Positions 47,966-57,952 of a DNA stretch of 64,000 nt are shown one piece after another; position 1 is the first letter of the stretch; each line of letters opens with the position of its first letter. The position numbers and the translations under genes are program-made. A model generated the notes under the pieces. That model was not told the origin of the DNA, did no database searches, and saw only the letters and a list, made by a program, of their open reading frames with translations. This DNA comes from Cardiobacterium hominis (GTDB taxonomy: Bacteria; Pseudomonadota; Gammaproteobacteria; Cardiobacteriales; Cardiobacteriaceae), in the NCBI RefSeq assembly GCF_900637305.1, contig NZ_LR134365.1, forward strand, positions 1,357,501 to 1,421,500, read 5' to 3'.

Positions 47966-48742
47966 TTAGACGGCGACCGGCGCGGGAATGGCCGGGTGGC
48001 TCTGGTAGTTTTGCAGCGTGATGTCGCTGTACTGGTAGGCGTCGATGGACGGCGCGTGGCGCAGCGCCAGCGTCGGCAGCGGGTAGGGTTCGCGCGCCAG
48101 CTGGGTTTCGGCCTGGGCAAGGTGGTTGTTGTAAAGGTGAACGTCGCCGCCCGTCCATACCAGTTCGCCCGGTTGCAGGTTGGCCTGTTGCGCCATCATG
48201 TGGATGAGCAGGGCGTAGCTCGCGATATTGAACGGCACGCCGAGGAAAACGTCCGCCGAGCGCTGATAGAGTTGGCAGGAGAGGCGGCCGCCTGCGACGT
48301 AAAACTGAAACAGCGCGTGGCAGGGCGCAAGCGCCATTTGCGGCAGTTCGCCGACGTTCCAGGCGGAGACGATCATCCGGCGCGAATCGGGGTCGGTGCG
48401 CAAGAGGTCAAGCACGTTGGCAATCTGGTCGCAACCGCCCCAGTCACGCCATTGTTTGCCATAGACCGGGCCGAGGTCGCCGCGGGCGTCCGCCCATTCG
48501 TCCCAAATGGAAACGCCGTGTTCGTGCAGCCAATGGATATTGGTGTCGCCGCGTAAAAACCACAGCAGTTCGTAAGCCACGGATTTGAAATGCACCCGCT
48601 TGGTGGTCAGCAGCGGGAAACCACGGGTGAGGTCAAAGCGCATCTGGTAGCCGAAGACCGAGCGCGTGCCGGTGCCGGTACGGTCAGCCTTGGGCGCGCC
48701 GTGTTCCAGAATGTGGCGCAGCAGATCAAGATAGGTTTGCAC
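47966..48742 (-). CDS. thyA: Thymidylate synthase
   Basis: ThyA methylates dUMP to dTMP with methylenetetrahydrofolate. The 258-residue protein has [18 protein letters not shown], the nucleophile Cys141 in [13 protein letters not shown], and [28 protein letters not shown] and [10 protein letters not shown], all family landmarks. The start is the GTG at 48740-48742, which begins [15 protein letters not shown]; a longer open frame exists but adds non-conserved residues. This start lies 17 bases inside the end of lgt, so the two are coupled. Confidence 0.96.
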   Translation of the reverse strand: MQTYLDLLRHILEHGAPKADRTGTGTRSVFGYQMRFDLTRGFPLLTTKRVHFKSVAYELLWFLRGDTNIHWLHEHGVSIWDEWADARGDLGPVYGKQWRDWGGCDQIANVLDLLRTDPDSRRMIVSAWNVGELPQMALAPCHALFQFYVAGGRLSCQLYQRSADVFLGVPFNIASYALLIHMMAQQANLQPGELVWTGGDVHLYNNHLAQAETQLAREPYPLPTLALRHAPSIDAYQYSDITLQNYQSHPAIPAPVAV

Positions 48743-49511
48743 GCGGCCCCCGCCGGAAAAGCAGCCACAGGCCGAGGACAATCATCGGCAGGCTGAGCGC
48801 CTGCCCCATCGTGATGCGGCCAATGATGAAGTCGATATGACCGTCCGGCTGGCGCACCATCTCGACCAGCGAGCGGAAAACGCCGTAAAGGACGAGGAAC
48901 ATGCCGGAAACCTGGCCGCTGCGGCGTGGCTTGGCGGAATAAAACCAGATGATGACAAACAGCGCGATGCCTTCCAACCCCGCTTCATAAAGCTGCGAGG
49001 GGTGGCGCGGAATGCCGTCGTGCGTGCCGGGGAAAACCATGCCCCAAGGCACATCCGTCGGCCGTCCCCACAGTTCGCCGTTGATGAAATTGCCGATGCG
49101 GCCAAAGAACAGCCCTGGCGGAATCATCGGCGCGACATAATCGGTCACATCCCAAAAGCGTTTGCCTTTCTTGCGGCCAAACAGCCACAGCGCAAACATC
49201 ACGCCGAGCAGCCCGCCGTGGAAAGACATGCCGCCTTCCCAAATCTTGAACGGATAGAGCAAATCCTGCGCCCAGTAGCCCATGCCATAAAAGAGCACGT
49301 AACCGATGCGCCCGCCGAGGACAACGCCGAGCATCAGATACGTCATGAGATCGCTCACCTCCTCCTTGTTCCAGGCCGGGTTGGATTTGGTGCGCTGCAC
49401 GCCGAGCAAATAGGCGCAGCCGAAGCCGATGACGTACATCAGGCCGTACCAGGTCGGGTGAATCGGGCCGAGCTTGAAAATATAGGGATTAAAATCGGGG
49501 AAAGTGAGCAT
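48726..49511 (-). CDS. lgt: Prolipoprotein diacylglyceryl transferase
   Basis: Lgt attaches diacylglycerol from phosphatidylglycerol to the lipobox cysteine of prolipoproteins. The 261-residue inner-membrane protein has about seven helices. It has [29 protein letters not shown] with the essential His, and the Lgt signature [34 protein letters not shown] and a final helix follow. Starts at the ATG at 49509-49511. The lgt-thyA pairing is common in proteobacteria. Several lipoproteins in this window would depend on it. Confidence 0.96.
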   Translation of the reverse strand: MLTFPDFNPYIFKLGPIHPTWYGLMYVIGFGCAYLLGVQRTKSNPAWNKEEVSDLMTYLMLGVVLGGRIGYVLFYGMGYWAQDLLYPFKIWEGGMSFHGGLLGVMFALWLFGRKKGKRFWDVTDYVAPMIPPGLFFGRIGNFINGELWGRPTDVPWGMVFPGTHDGIPRHPSQLYEAGLEGIALFVIIWFYSAKPRRSGQVSGMFLVLYGVFRSLVEMVRQPDGHIDFIIGRITMGQALSLPMIVLGLWLLFRRGPRANLS

Positions 49512-49645
49512 GAAAAGTGAGCCTTGTTGTTGTAAATGCGTAAGTTAGCAGCGGAAAAACCGCGCGATAATAGCACAAAATCCCCGGGATAGCGGGGGCG
49601 GCGTGCAGGATGAACAAACGGAATATGGTTGAGAGGAAATCGCAT

Positions 49646-49674
49646 TTGCACGCCGAGCGACCGGGGGGTATAGT
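49646..49674 (+). promoter_or_regulatory. Sigma-70-like promoter for the cupin gene
   Basis: TTGCAC (49646-49651), 17 bases, TATAGT (49669-49674), 30 bases before the ATG. The spacer ends in a run of G. Confidence 0.65.
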
Positions 49675-49704
49675 CGCGCCTCCATTTACAACCGGAGCAT
49701 CTCC

Positions 49705-50049
49705 ATGAAAACCCTGCTGACCGCTGCCCTCATCGCCCTTGCCGTCCCCGCTTTTGCCGCCGACGCGCCTGCGGGCAAAGTGCTGAGCGAAGAAGGCAAA
49801 GTCTTCCACAACACGAACGGCACCGTGGTGCGCAAGGCGCTGAAAAGCGGCGAGAAAATCGACCGCCATAACCACGAAGGCGAAGACATCATCTTCAACG
49901 TGATGAGCGGCAAAATCACCGTTACCCTGAACGACGGCGAAGTGCATGAGTTGAACGCGGGCGACACCCTGGTCTTCAACGGCAAAAACTACATTTCCGC
50001 CGTCGCTGGCGCCGATACGGTGGTGGTGATTACGCTGGTGAAGGAATAA
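49705..50049 (+). CDS. Periplasmic cupin-domain protein
   Basis: A 114-residue protein with a signal peptide (KTLLTAALIALAVPAFAADA) and a single small cupin fold: LKSGEKIDRHNHEGEDIIFNVMSGKITVTLNDGEVHELNAGDTLVFNG. The His-x-His-x(3)-Glu pattern (RHNHEGED) can bind a metal. Family members vary from enzymes to ligand-binding proteins, so the role is unknown. CGGAG precedes the ATG. It is a single-gene unit with its own promoter and terminator. Confidence 0.85.
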   Translation: MKTLLTAALIALAVPAFAADAPAGKVLSEEGKVFHNTNGTVVRKALKSGEKIDRHNHEGEDIIFNVMSGKITVTLNDGEVHELNAGDTLVFNGKNYISAVAGADTVVVITLVKE

Positions 50050-50068
50050 ACGCTGCGGCGAACGTTTT

Positions 50069-50095
50069 AAAAGGCGGGATTTCCCCGCCTTTTTT
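50069..50095. terminator. Bidirectional terminator after the cupin gene
   Basis: AAGGCGGG-ATTTC-CCCGCCTT with a T-run on the + strand and an A-run upstream, ending just before the stop of the converging gene. Confidence 0.9.
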
Positions 50096-50096
50096 G

Positions 50097-50795
50097 TTAC
50101 ATGTTTTGCACTTGTATCTGGCCGCTTTCGATGGCGCCGAGGATTTCTTGCGCCTGCGGGTCGTTCGGGTTGGCGCGGGTGTATTCTTTCAGCACTTTGA
50201 CGGATTCGTCGCGTTTGTCCTGGGCAAGCAGCGCCATGGCAAGCGGGATGGCGCTCATGCGGTTGCCGTTTTTGTAGGCGGCGCGCAGGTTTTCTACGGC
50301 TTCGCCCGCTTTGCCGACTGAGGCGAGGAAGCGGCCGAATTCGTCTTGGATGTCGGCTTTGCGGTTCGCGGGCGTGTATTGCAGCAGTTGGCGATAGGCG
50401 GCTTCGGCTTTTTCGCCGTAGCCAGGCTGGTCGAGGTTGTGGCCGATCCAGGCGAGGCGCGCGCTCATCAGCAGGCTGGCGAGGTGCGCTTCGCTCGCTT
50501 TGCCGCCGGCGGGCGGAGCGCTGTTTTCGGTCATGTTGTCCAGCACGATGGCGATTGGCGCAAGGTCGTTGATGGCTTGTTGGCGGTCGGCGTCGCTGTC
50601 GAATTGCGGCGGGTAGTCGCCTGCGTGCATGCTGAGGTTGCCGAGTGCGTTTTGCAGTGCCGGGATGTTGACGGTGATCGGCGGGTGTTCCGGGGTGCCG
50701 TTGATGAGGCTGTTCGGGTCCAGACGCGGGTAGGGCGCGGCGTAGAGGGTGGCGGTGGCGAGTAGGCAGCTCAGGGTCAGCAAGTGTTTTTTCAT
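50097..50795 (-). CDS. Exported protein with TPR-like helices
   Basis: A 232-residue periplasmic protein: signal peptide MKKHLLTLSCLLATATLYAA, a region with several Pro and Asn residues, then helical repeats (AEAAYRQLLQYTPANRKADIQDEFGRFLASVGKAGEAVENLRAAYKNG in part, then KRDESVKVLKEYTRANPNDPQAQEIL) typical of TPR folds. No enzymatic motif is visible. AGGAG lies 8 bases before the ATG at 50793-50795. The frame stays open further upstream through unrelated residues. Function is unknown. Confidence 0.8.
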   Translation of the reverse strand: MKKHLLTLSCLLATATLYAAPYPRLDPNSLINGTPEHPPITVNIPALQNALGNLSMHAGDYPPQFDSDADRQQAINDLAPIAIVLDNMTENSAPPAGGKASEAHLASLLMSARLAWIGHNLDQPGYGEKAEAAYRQLLQYTPANRKADIQDEFGRFLASVGKAGEAVENLRAAYKNGNRMSAIPLAMALLAQDKRDESVKVLKEYTRANPNDPQAQEILGAIESGQIQVQNM

Positions 50796-50883
50796 GTTTC
50801 GGGTCTCCTGGGGTTTCGGGTGGGGCGCGTCTGTTGGGACGTGCACGGGTTGCGGATGTGGTGTTCTATTGGCTACGGATAGG

Positions 50884-50930
50884 GTTATAGCAATGAACCC
50901 CACCCCAACTCTCCCCTACAGGGGGAGGGC
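50884..50930. repeat. G-rich repeat between the exported protein and tal
   Basis: TTATAGCAATGAACCCCACCCCAACTCTCCCCTACAGGGGGAGGG. It joins the TTATAGCAAT end seen at 8156 and 41680 to a G-rich palindrome, so the two repeat types can be neighbours. Three C-runs on + (three G-runs on -). Confidence 0.6.
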
Positions 50931-50949
50931 GCCGTTCGGTAGAGATGTC

Positions 50950-51897
50950 TTAAAGTTTGGCAGCCAGCATCGCTTCCAGTTTTTCCTGGTCGGCGGCGAA
51001 TTTGCGGATGCCTTCGGCCAGTTTTTCAACTGCCATCGGGTCGCTGTTGTGTTGCCAGTAAAATTCGGCTTCGGTGAGCGGCGCGGGTTTTTCGGTTGTA
51101 CTGCCTTTGGCTTCGAGTTTGCGCGGCAGCGTGGCGTCGCTCGCTTGCAGTTCGGCGAGAAGCGGCGGGGCGATGGTGAGGCGGTCACAACCGGCCAGTT
51201 CGGTGATTTCGCCGATGTTGCGGAAGCTCGCGCCCATGACGATGGTCGGGTAGCCGTGTGCTTTGTAGTAGCGGTAGATGGCGGTTACGGATTTGACGCC
51301 GGGGTCTTCGGCCGGGGCGTAGTCTGCGTTGCCGTGCGCTTTGTACCAGTCAAGGATGCGGCCGACAAAGGGCGAGATGAGGTACACGCCCGCTTCTGCA
51401 CAGGCGCGCGCTTGGGCTTGCGAGAAGAGCAGGGTGAGGTTGCAGTTGATGCCTTCTTTTTCGAGGGTTTCGGCGGCGCGGATGCCCTGCCAGGTGGCCG
51501 CGATTTTGATGAGGATGCGTTCGCGGCCAACGCCTGCCGCCTGGTAGAGGGCGATGATTTTGCGCGCTTTGGCGACGGTGGCGGCGCTGTCGTAGGAGAG
51601 GCGGGCATCGACTTCGGTAGAGATGCGGCCGGGGATGAAGTTCAGGATTTCGAGGCCGATGTTCACCGCCAGTTTGTCTTCGGCGTCGATGAGTTGTTGG
51701 GCGCGGTCGTCGCTTTGTTTTTTGCCGTAGGCGATGGCGTTGTCGATGAGCGGTGCGTATTGCGGCAGGGCGGCGGCGGAGAGGATGAGCGAGGGGTTGG
51801 TGGTCGCGTCTTCGGGCTGGTATTGGCGGATGGCTTCGATGTCGCCGGTGTCGGCGACGACGATGGTCATGCTTTTCAGGGCTTCGAGTTGGTTCAT
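50950..51897 (-). CDS. tal: Transaldolase
   Basis: Transaldolase moves a dihydroxyacetone unit between sugar phosphates in the pentose phosphate pathway. The 315-residue protein has the family start [32 protein letters not shown], and the Schiff-base Lys in [56 protein letters not shown] and [14 protein letters not shown] follow. This is the TalB type. Starts at the ATG at 51895-51897, preceded by GGAG. The nucleotidase gene lies 12 bases upstream. Confidence 0.97.
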   Translation of the reverse strand: MNQLEALKSMTIVVADTGDIEAIRQYQPEDATTNPSLILSAAALPQYAPLIDNAIAYGKKQSDDRAQQLIDAEDKLAVNIGLEILNFIPGRISTEVDARLSYDSAATVAKARKIIALYQAAGVGRERILIKIAATWQGIRAAETLEKEGINCNLTLLFSQAQARACAEAGVYLISPFVGRILDWYKAHGNADYAPAEDPGVKSVTAIYRYYKAHGYPTIVMGASFRNIGEITELAGCDRLTIAPPLLAELQASDATLPRKLEAKGSTTEKPAPLTEAEFYWQHNSDPMAVEKLAEGIRKFAADQEKLEAMLAAKL

Positions 51898-51909
51898 GGG
51901 TGTCTCCTT

Positions 51910-52455
51910 TCAGGGGGTGAGCAGTGCCGCCCAGCTCGCCGGGTCTTGCCAGCGGATGCGGCGCGGGGTGTTGATGTGGCGGTTGTAGGGCGCGTCGTAG
52001 AGCCAGTGTTGCCAGACGGGCGCGAGGCTGCCGCTGATGTCGGGTTTGTCGTCAATGAGGATGTCGCCACGCACCAGGGTTTTGTCTTTGGTGAGCATGA
52101 CGCGCGCCGTCCAATCGAAGCCGAGGTGTTCTTCAACCCAGGCGATTTTTTCGCCGACGCAGTGGCGGTAGTTGGTGATGGGCGCGGTGCAGATGCGGAC
52201 GTCGTGTCCGGCGGCGAGCAGGGCGCGGGCGGCGTCCAGCGCGCCCTCGACCGGGCGCAATCCGGCGAAGAAACCGGCGGCGGAGTAGAGGTCTATCAGG
52301 GCGTCACGGTGTTCGGGAGCGGCGTCGTCGCGCACGTAGAAGTTTTGTCGCGGCTGCGGTAATGGCACGGGCGTGCCGTAGCGCGTTTGCCAGCCGTGGG
52401 CGATGCCGTGTTCGAAATCGGCGAGGACGCCGTCTTGGTCAAGCAGGATGAGCAT
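51910..52455 (-). CDS. 5'(3')-deoxyribonucleotidase, NT5C type
   Basis: A 181-residue HAD-superfamily phosphatase. MLILLDQDGVLADFEHG holds the two catalytic aspartates (Asp6 and Asp8 in DxDGVLADF). The family also has ICTAPITNY (motif II Thr), VMLTKDKTLVRGDILIDDKPDI (motifs III and IV). The members remove the 5' or 3' phosphate from deoxynucleotides, so it would release deoxyuridine or thymidine monophosphate phosphates; exact preference unknown. It lies between tal and a PTS IIB-like gene, all on the minus strand and closely spaced. Confidence 0.88.
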   Translation of the reverse strand: MLILLDQDGVLADFEHGIAHGWQTRYGTPVPLPQPRQNFYVRDDAAPEHRDALIDLYSAAGFFAGLRPVEGALDAARALLAAGHDVRICTAPITNYRHCVGEKIAWVEEHLGFDWTARVMLTKDKTLVRGDILIDDKPDISGSLAPVWQHWLYDAPYNRHINTPRRIRWQDPASWAALLTP

Positions 52456-52460
52456 GAGGG

Positions 52461-52763
52461 TCAGGGGGTGTCAGCGGGAGCGAAACCGGCGTCTTGCAGG
52501 CGCTGGCGGATTTCTTCGAGGGAGAGGATGTTGCGCATGCCGATAACGGTGGTGCCCGCCGCTGCGGCGTTTTTGAAGATGCTGGCGAAGCTGGTGGCGC
52601 AGAAGATGATGTCGTAGTCGGGAGCGAGGGTTTTGGCCTCGCTGATGGCACAGTGGTGGATGGTTTCGAAGGGTATGCCGTATTCTTGCAGCACTTGTTC
52701 GACTTTGGCTTTCATGATGGGGCCGGTGGCTGTGCCGTGCGCGCATGTGACGAGGATTTTCAT
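52461..52763 (-). CDS. PTS EIIB-like protein (galactitol type), orphan
   Basis: A 100-residue protein that begins MKILVTCAHGTATGPIMKAKVEQVLQEYGI, matching the EIIB of galactitol-type phosphotransferase systems, with the phospho-accepting Cys in CAHGTATG. The Rossmann-like pattern continues in DYDIIFCATSFASIF and VIGMRNILSLEEIRQRL. EIIB passes phosphate from EIIA to the incoming sugar, but no EIIA or EIIC gene is adjacent. It may have a regulatory role or work with proteins encoded elsewhere. AGGAG lies before the ATG at 52761-52763. The nucleotidase follows after 5 bases. Confidence 0.75.
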   Translation of the reverse strand: MKILVTCAHGTATGPIMKAKVEQVLQEYGIPFETIHHCAISEAKTLAPDYDIIFCATSFASIFKNAAAAGTTVIGMRNILSLEEIRQRLQDAGFAPADTP

Positions 52764-52789
52764 GGGTTCTCCTGTTGCCCGCAAAAATT

Positions 52790-52814
52790 AAAGCCCCGCA
52801 GCAAGCGGGGCTTT
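52790..52814 (-). terminator. Terminator of tRNA-Leu(CAA)
   Basis: AAAGCCCCGC-TTGCT-GCGGGGCTTT on the minus strand, followed by AATTTTTG. It separates the tRNA from the PTS IIB-like gene. Confidence 0.85.
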
Positions 52815-52823
52815 GTGGGTGTC

Positions 52824-52910
52824 TGGTGCCTAAGGAGAGACTCGAACTCTCAAGATGTTACCATCGGCGGATTTTGAATCCGCTGCGTCTACCAGTTCCG
52901 CCACTCAGGC
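52824..52910 (-). tRNA. tRNA-Leu (anticodon CAA)
   Basis: The 87-base minus-strand gene has acceptor arms GCCTGAG and CTTAGGC (one G-T pair). The anticodon stem GCGGA/TCCGC has loop TTCAAAA (anticodon CAA). A long variable arm (CGATGGTAACATCTTG region), a T loop TTCGAGT and an encoded CCA follow. It reads UUG leucine codons. Confidence 0.95.
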
Positions 52911-52978
52911 TGGGCAAGGCGCGCATTATAAGGGGTTTTGCCGCGGGTGCAAGTTTTTGTTCTGGCCGCAGGCAAGTT

Positions 52979-53006
52979 AAAGGCGACCCGGAGGTCGCCT
53001 TTTTTG
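52979..53006 (-). terminator. Hairpin after the HU gene
   Basis: GGCGACC-TCCG-GGTCGCC on the minus strand, followed by TTTAAC. The T-run is stronger on the + strand. Confidence 0.65.
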
Positions 53007-53020
53007 GCAGTTCAAAGGTT

Positions 53021-53332
53021 TTATTTGCCTTTTTTGGCGGCAGGTTTGCCTTTTGCCGGGACGTTGAGGGCGTCTTTCAGTTTTTTGCCGGCTTTGAAGG
53101 CAGGCGTGATGCTGGCCGCAATCTGGATTTCCTTGCCGGTTTGCGGGTTGCGTCCGGTACGAGCGGCGCGTTCGCGAGTTTCGAAGGTACCGAAGCCGAT
53201 CAGGGTGACTTTATCCCCTTTTTTCAGGGTCTCGGTGACACTTTCGAGTACGGCTTCGAGCGCTTTGCCGGCCTGGACTTTGGTAATGTCTGCAGCGGCA
53301 GCGATTGCGTCAACTAATTCCGTCTTGTTCAT
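53021..53332 (-). CDS. hupB: DNA-binding protein HU
   Basis: HU is an abundant nucleoid protein that bends DNA. The 103-residue protein begins [22 protein letters not shown], has [33 protein letters not shown] (the beta-arm region with the intercalating Pro) and [17 protein letters not shown]. Typical HU is about 90 residues; here a tail of about 13 residues ([13 protein letters not shown]) adds Lys and Ala. Located downstream of lon, as hupB is in many gammaproteobacteria. Confidence 0.95.
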   Translation of the reverse strand: MNKTELVDAIAAAADITKVQAGKALEAVLESVTETLKKGDKVTLIGFGTFETRERAARTGRNPQTGKEIQIAASITPAFKAGKKLKDALNVPAKGKPAAKKGK

Positions 53333-53502
53333 AATTTACCTTTACTGTGAGTTTGTAGGATCTGTCCGGCGCTTCTGCACCGACGGCGAAATTTTATACA
53401 GTCATTATGTAACGATGCAATCCTTTTTTTCTTTTTCTTTTGTGTTTTTACTATGTTAGCGTTAATGTTTGGGATAGTTCGCTGTTTTCTCGGGATAAAA
53501 TT

Positions 53503-53524
53503 AAACCGCCACGGATGGCGGTTT
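53503..53524 (-). terminator. Terminator of lon
   Basis: TAAACCGCCA-TCCG-TGGCGGTTTA on the minus strand, followed by ATTTTATCC, 15 bases after the stop. Confidence 0.85.
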
Positions 53525-53538
53525 ATGCTTTTTTGGTA

Positions 53539-55926
53539 TTAGCAACGGATGTTTTTGCCCGCTTCTGTGCTAATGGGCGGCGGCTGTTTGTTTTGTAGCA
53601 GGCGCTGGTTTAGCGGGGTTTCGGAGGGCTCAAAGGCGTGCTCAAAGACTTGTTCGATACGGCTGACCGGGATGATGGTCAGCGCGTCTTTGACTTCGTC
53701 CGGGATTTCGCGCAGGTCTTTGCGGTTTTCTTCCGGGATGAGCACGGTTTTGATGTGGCTGCGTACGGCGGCGAGCAGTTTTTCTTTGAGGCCGCCGATG
53801 GCGAGCACCCGCCCGTGCAGGGTGATTTCACCGGTCATGGCGAGATCGCCACGCACCGGGATTTTGCTGAAGGCGGAGAGGAGTGCCGTTGCCATGCCGA
53901 TACCGGCGCTGGGGCCGTCTTTCGGGGTCGCGCCTTCGGGCAGGTGCATGTGGATGTCATATTCGTCGTAACGCAGTTCGGGCAGGTTTGCTTCGAGATA
54001 GCTGCGCACCACCGAGGAGGCGGCCTGGATGGATTCTTTCATGACGTCGCCAAGCTGGCCGGTGAGGTTCAGCTTGCCTTTGCCACGGAAGATGGTCGCC
54101 TCGATTTGCAGGGTTTCGCCGCCGACGGACGTCCAGGCAAGGCCGGTAACGCAGCCGATTTTGTTGCGCAGGTCGTCTTCGCTGCGGCGGTATTTGGGCA
54201 CGCCGAGGAAGTCTTCAAGATTGCTCTTGTTGATGGCGATGTTTTTTATGTCCGAGGTCAGCAGTTTGCGCACACTTTTGCGCGCCAGTTTGCCGATTTC
54301 CCGCTCAAGGTTGCGCACGCCCGCTTCGCGGGTGTAGTCCTCGATGATGTCGGTGACAACACCGTCTTCCAGCGCGAATTCGTCTTTGCGCAGGCCGTGT
54401 TCGCGGATTTGTCGCGGCAGGATGTAGCGCGTGGCGATTTCGCTTTTTTCGCGGCTGGTGTAGCCGGGCAGGCGGATGACTTCCATGCGGTCCAGGAGCG
54501 GCGCCGGGATGTTCAGGGTGTTGGCGGTCGCGATGAAGAGCACCCCGGAGAGGTCAATGTCGGTTTCGAGGTAGTGATCGCTGAAGGCGTTGTTTTGCGC
54601 GGGATCGAGGACTTCGAGCAGGGCGGAGGCGGGGTCGCCGCGGTGGTCCATGCCGATTTTGTCGATTTCGTCCAGCAGGATGAGCGGGTTGTTGCTTCCC
54701 AGTTTGCACAGTTTTTGTACGATTTTGCCGGGTAGCGAGCCGATGTAGGTGCGGCGGTGGCCGCGGATTTCGGCTTCGTCGTGTACGCCGCCGAGCGAGA
54801 TGCGGTCAAAGTCGCGGCCGGTCGCCTCGGCGATGGATTTGCCGAGCGAGGTTTTGCCGACGCCGGGCGGGCCAACGAGGCAGATGATGGGGCCTTTGCC
54901 GTGTTTGTTGCGTTTTTGTACGGCGAGGTAGTCAAGGATGCGCTCTTTGACGTCTTCGAGGCCGTAGTGGTCGCGCTCCAGGATTTTTTCGGCGCGGGCG
55001 ATGTCGTACTGGCTGCGGCGGCGTTTGGACCAGGGGTAGTCAATCATCCATTCGAGGTAGTTGCGGATGACGTTGGCCTCGGCCGACATCGGCGACATTT
55101 GTTTGAGTTTGTTCAGTTCGGACAGGGCTTTTTTTTCGGCGTCCGCGCTCATGCCGGCGTCTTTGATGGATTTTTCCAGTTGTTCGACGTCGTTGAGCGC
55201 GTCTTCCATTTCGCCCAGTTCTTTCTGGATGGCTTTGATTTGTTCGTTGAGGTAGTACTCGCGCTGGTTGCGCTCCATTTGTTGTTTGACGCGACGACGG
55301 ATTTTGCGGTCCAGGTCGGATTTTTCCAGTTCTTCTTCGAGGAAGATGAGGATGTGTTGCAGGCGGTCGTTGAGCGCGGTGCTGTCGAGGATGGCGATGC
55401 GCTGTTCCAGGTTGAGGTCCATGTGCGCCGCGATGGTGTCGGCGATGCGGCCGGGGTTGTTCAGTTGGCGCAGGTTTTGCAGCAGGTCGTCGGCGTTTTT
55501 GTCGTTCTCTTTGAGGAAGCGGGTGAATTGTTCGACGGCGGTTTTGCCCATCGCCCGCTGTTCGTCGGTCGGGGTGGCGCCTGCCGTGCCGTAGTCGCGG
55601 TAGCTCGCTTGCAGGTAGGGCTGCGCTTCCTGCCAGGCGACGATTTCGACGCGGCGCAGGCCTTCAACCAGCACTTTGACGGTGCCGTCGGAGAGTTTTG
55701 CCATTTGTACGATGCGGCCGACGGTGCCGACCGGGTGCAGGTCGGCGATTTCCGGATCGCGGATGCTGGCGTCTTTTTGCGGGATAAGCAGCAGTTCTTG
55801 CTGGTTGTCGTTGGCGATGTTGAGCGCGGCGATGGATTTTTCCCGGCCGACAAAGAGCGGCACGATGACGTGCGGGTAAACGACGACGTCGCGCAGCGGC
55901 AGGACGGGGAGGGTGTTTTCTTGCAT
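53539..55926 (-). CDS. lon: ATP-dependent protease Lon
   Basis: Lon degrades misfolded and regulatory proteins in the cytoplasm. The 795-residue protein has the N-terminal substrate domain ([27 protein letters not shown]). A coiled-coil follows ([14 protein letters not shown] region), then the AAA module with [12 protein letters not shown] (near residues 352-360), the Walker [11 protein letters not shown], and the protease domain with the catalytic Ser in [11 protein letters not shown] (near 674) and the Lys in [10 protein letters not shown]. The ATG at 55924-55926 begins at the family N-terminus. It follows clpX by 17 bases, so tig-clpP-clpX-lon are in one direction. Confidence 0.98.
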   Translation of the reverse strand: MQENTLPVLPLRDVVVYPHVIVPLFVGREKSIAALNIANDNQQELLLIPQKDASIRDPEIADLHPVGTVGRIVQMAKLSDGTVKVLVEGLRRVEIVAWQEAQPYLQASYRDYGTAGATPTDEQRAMGKTAVEQFTRFLKENDKNADDLLQNLRQLNNPGRIADTIAAHMDLNLEQRIAILDSTALNDRLQHILIFLEEELEKSDLDRKIRRRVKQQMERNQREYYLNEQIKAIQKELGEMEDALNDVEQLEKSIKDAGMSADAEKKALSELNKLKQMSPMSAEANVIRNYLEWMIDYPWSKRRRSQYDIARAEKILERDHYGLEDVKERILDYLAVQKRNKHGKGPIICLVGPPGVGKTSLGKSIAEATGRDFDRISLGGVHDEAEIRGHRRTYIGSLPGKIVQKLCKLGSNNPLILLDEIDKIGMDHRGDPASALLEVLDPAQNNAFSDHYLETDIDLSGVLFIATANTLNIPAPLLDRMEVIRLPGYTSREKSEIATRYILPRQIREHGLRKDEFALEDGVVTDIIEDYTREAGVRNLEREIGKLARKSVRKLLTSDIKNIAINKSNLEDFLGVPKYRRSEDDLRNKIGCVTGLAWTSVGGETLQIEATIFRGKGKLNLTGQLGDVMKESIQAASSVVRSYLEANLPELRYDEYDIHMHLPEGATPKDGPSAGIGMATALLSAFSKIPVRGDLAMTGEITLHGRVLAIGGLKEKLLAAVRSHIKTVLIPEENRKDLREIPDEVKDALTIIPVSRIEQVFEHAFEPSETPLNQRLLQNKQPPPISTEAGKNIRC

Positions 55927-55943
55927 CAGGTTCTTCTTCCGGT

Positions 55944-57191
55944 TCAGGCGGATTTTTTGTAGTGCAGTTGCGGGGTGCTGCCTTCGAGGATGGTCGCGGC
56001 GGTGACGGTCACTTTGTCGATGTCTTTCTGGTCGGGCAGGTTGAACATGGTATCGAGCAGGGTTTGTTCGACGATGGAGCGCAGGCCGCGCGCGCCGGTT
56101 TTGCGGGTAATGGCTTTTTGCGCAATGGCTTGCAGCGCGTCCGGGGTGAATTCTAGGGCGACGTTCTCAAAGCCGAAGATTTTTTCAAATTGGCGCACGA
56201 TGGCGTTTTTCGGCTCGGTAAGGATGTGGATGAGCGCGTCTTCGTCCAGGGTGTCTAGCAGGGCGATGATGGGCAGGCGGCCGACGAATTCGGGAATGAG
56301 GCCGAATTTGACGAGGTCTTCCGGTTCGATTTGTTGTAGCAGGCGGTTGTTGTTTTCGTCCGCCTCGGCTTTGCTGTGGACGTGCGCGCCGAAGCCGATA
56401 CCGCCTTGTTCGGTACGTTTGGCGATGAGTTTTTCCAGTCCGGCAAAGGCGCCGCCGCAGATGAAGAGGATGTTAGTGGTGTTGACGTGTATCAGTTCTT
56501 GCTGCGGGTGTTTGCGCCCGCCTTGTGGCGGCACGGCGGCAACGGTGCCTTCTACCAGTTTGAGCAGCGCCTGTTGCACGCCTTCGCCGGAGACGTCGCG
56601 GGTGATGGAGAGGTTTTCGCCCTTGCGCGCGATTTTGTCGATTTCGTCAATGTAGATGATGCCGCGTTCGGCGCGGGTGACGTCGTTGTCGCAGTTCATC
56701 AGCAGTTTTTGCACGATGGTTTCGACGTCTTCGCCCACGTAACCCGCTTCGGTCAGCGCGGTGGCGTCGGCAATGGCGAAGGGGACATCCAGGCATTTGG
56801 CCAGTGTTTGCGCGAGCAGGGTTTTGCCGGAGCCGGTCGAGCCGATCATCAGGATGTTGCTTTTGACGATTTCGACGCCGTCGTCGGCTTTTTGTTGGTT
56901 GAGGTGCAGCCGTTTGTAGTGGTTGTACACCGCCACCGCCAGCGCTTTTTTCGCGCGGTGCTGGCCGATGATGTAGTCATCGAGGAAGGCCTTGATTTCG
57001 GAGGGGGTCGGCAGCGGTTTGCCGTCAAACAGTTCGGGGCTGCTGCCTGCGGGTGCGCCGTCTTTCAGCATGTCGCCGCAGAGGGTGATGCACTCGTCGC
57101 AGATGTTGATGCCGTCCGGGCCGGAAATGAGGCGGCGCACTTCGGTATCGGGCTTGTGGCAAAACGAGCAGCGGTGACGTTTATCGGTCAT
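55944..57191 (-). CDS. clpX: ATP-dependent Clp protease ATP-binding subunit ClpX
   Basis: ClpX unfolds tagged substrates and feeds them to ClpP. The 415-residue protein has the N-terminal zinc-binding domain (C8, C11, C31, C34), Walker [16 protein letters not shown], Walker [28 protein letters not shown] and the sensor region [16 protein letters not shown] lies a few bases before the ATG at 57189-57191; the frame remains open upstream for 25 more codons without conservation. It lies 31 bases downstream of clpP. Confidence 0.97.
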   Translation of the reverse strand: MTDKRHRCSFCHKPDTEVRRLISGPDGINICDECITLCGDMLKDGAPAGSSPELFDGKPLPTPSEIKAFLDDYIIGQHRAKKALAVAVYNHYKRLHLNQQKADDGVEIVKSNILMIGSTGSGKTLLAQTLAKCLDVPFAIADATALTEAGYVGEDVETIVQKLLMNCDNDVTRAERGIIYIDEIDKIARKGENLSITRDVSGEGVQQALLKLVEGTVAAVPPQGGRKHPQQELIHVNTTNILFICGGAFAGLEKLIAKRTEQGGIGFGAHVHSKAEADENNNRLLQQIEPEDLVKFGLIPEFVGRLPIIALLDTLDEDALIHILTEPKNAIVRQFEKIFGFENVALEFTPDALQAIAQKAITRKTGARGLRSIVEQTLLDTMFNLPDQKDIDKVTVTAATILEGSTPQLHYKKSA

Positions 57192-57222
57192 GGGAACTCC
57201 GGGGAATACGGGTAGGGTGCGC

Positions 57223-57843
57223 TCAGGAGGCGCTGATGTCGGCGCGCGCAGTGGTGACGTGGTCAATCAGGCCGTAGGCGGCGGCTTCTTCGGCGGACAT
57301 GAAGTTGTCGCGGTCGGTGTCGCGCTCGATTTTTTCCAACGGCTGACCGCTGTGTTTGGCGAGCAATTCGTTCAGCGTCGCCTTCATTTTCAGGAGTTCG
57401 CGCGCGTGGATTTCAATATCGGATGCCTGACCACCGAGACCGCCGCTGATAAGCGGTTGGTGAATCATCACCCGGCTATGTGGCAGGGCGAAACGTTTGC
57501 CTTTGGCGCCGGCAGTGAGCAGCATCGCGCCCATGCTCGCTGCCTGGCCGAGGCAGAGGGTGGAGACATCCGGCTTGATGAAGTTCATGGTGTCGTACAC
57601 CGACATGCCTGCGGTGACGGAGCCGCCGGGCGAGTTGATGTAGAGGTGGATGTCCTGGTCGGGGTTTTCCGCTTCAAGGAAAAGCATTTGCGCGACGACG
57701 AGGTTGGCGGAGGCGTCATTGACCGGGCCGACGAGGAAGATGACCCGCTCTTTTAACAGGCGGGAATAGATGTCGTAGGAGCGTTCGCCGCGGCCGGTCT
57801 GCTCGACGACCATCGGGATGAGCAGGTTGTTGTGGATTTCCAT
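57223..57843 (-). CDS. clpP: ATP-dependent Clp protease proteolytic subunit ClpP
   Basis: ClpP is the 14-subunit serine protease that works with ClpX or ClpA. The 206-residue protein has [21 protein letters not shown], the nucleophile Ser103 in [11 protein letters not shown], His128 in SRVMIHQP and Asp in the [11 protein letters not shown] region. GGAG lies before the ATG at 57841-57843; the upstream open frame shows no conservation. The protein starts with [25 protein letters not shown], as expected after processing. Confidence 0.97.
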   Translation of the reverse strand: MEIHNNLLIPMVVEQTGRGERSYDIYSRLLKERVIFLVGPVNDASANLVVAQMLFLEAENPDQDIHLYINSPGGSVTAGMSVYDTMNFIKPDVSTLCLGQAASMGAMLLTAGAKGKRFALPHSRVMIHQPLISGGLGGQASDIEIHARELLKMKATLNELLAKHSGQPLEKIERDTDRDNFMSAEEAAAYGLIDHVTTARADISAS

Positions 57844-57952
57844 GAGGGTTTTCTCCGTAAGGTGACAAGACAGTTCCCGATGTGCGGGCGGCTGGCGGGA
57901 TTTCAAGAGGGGTAGAGGAACGGGCGTTTGCGTAAAACGGTTTCATGCGGTG

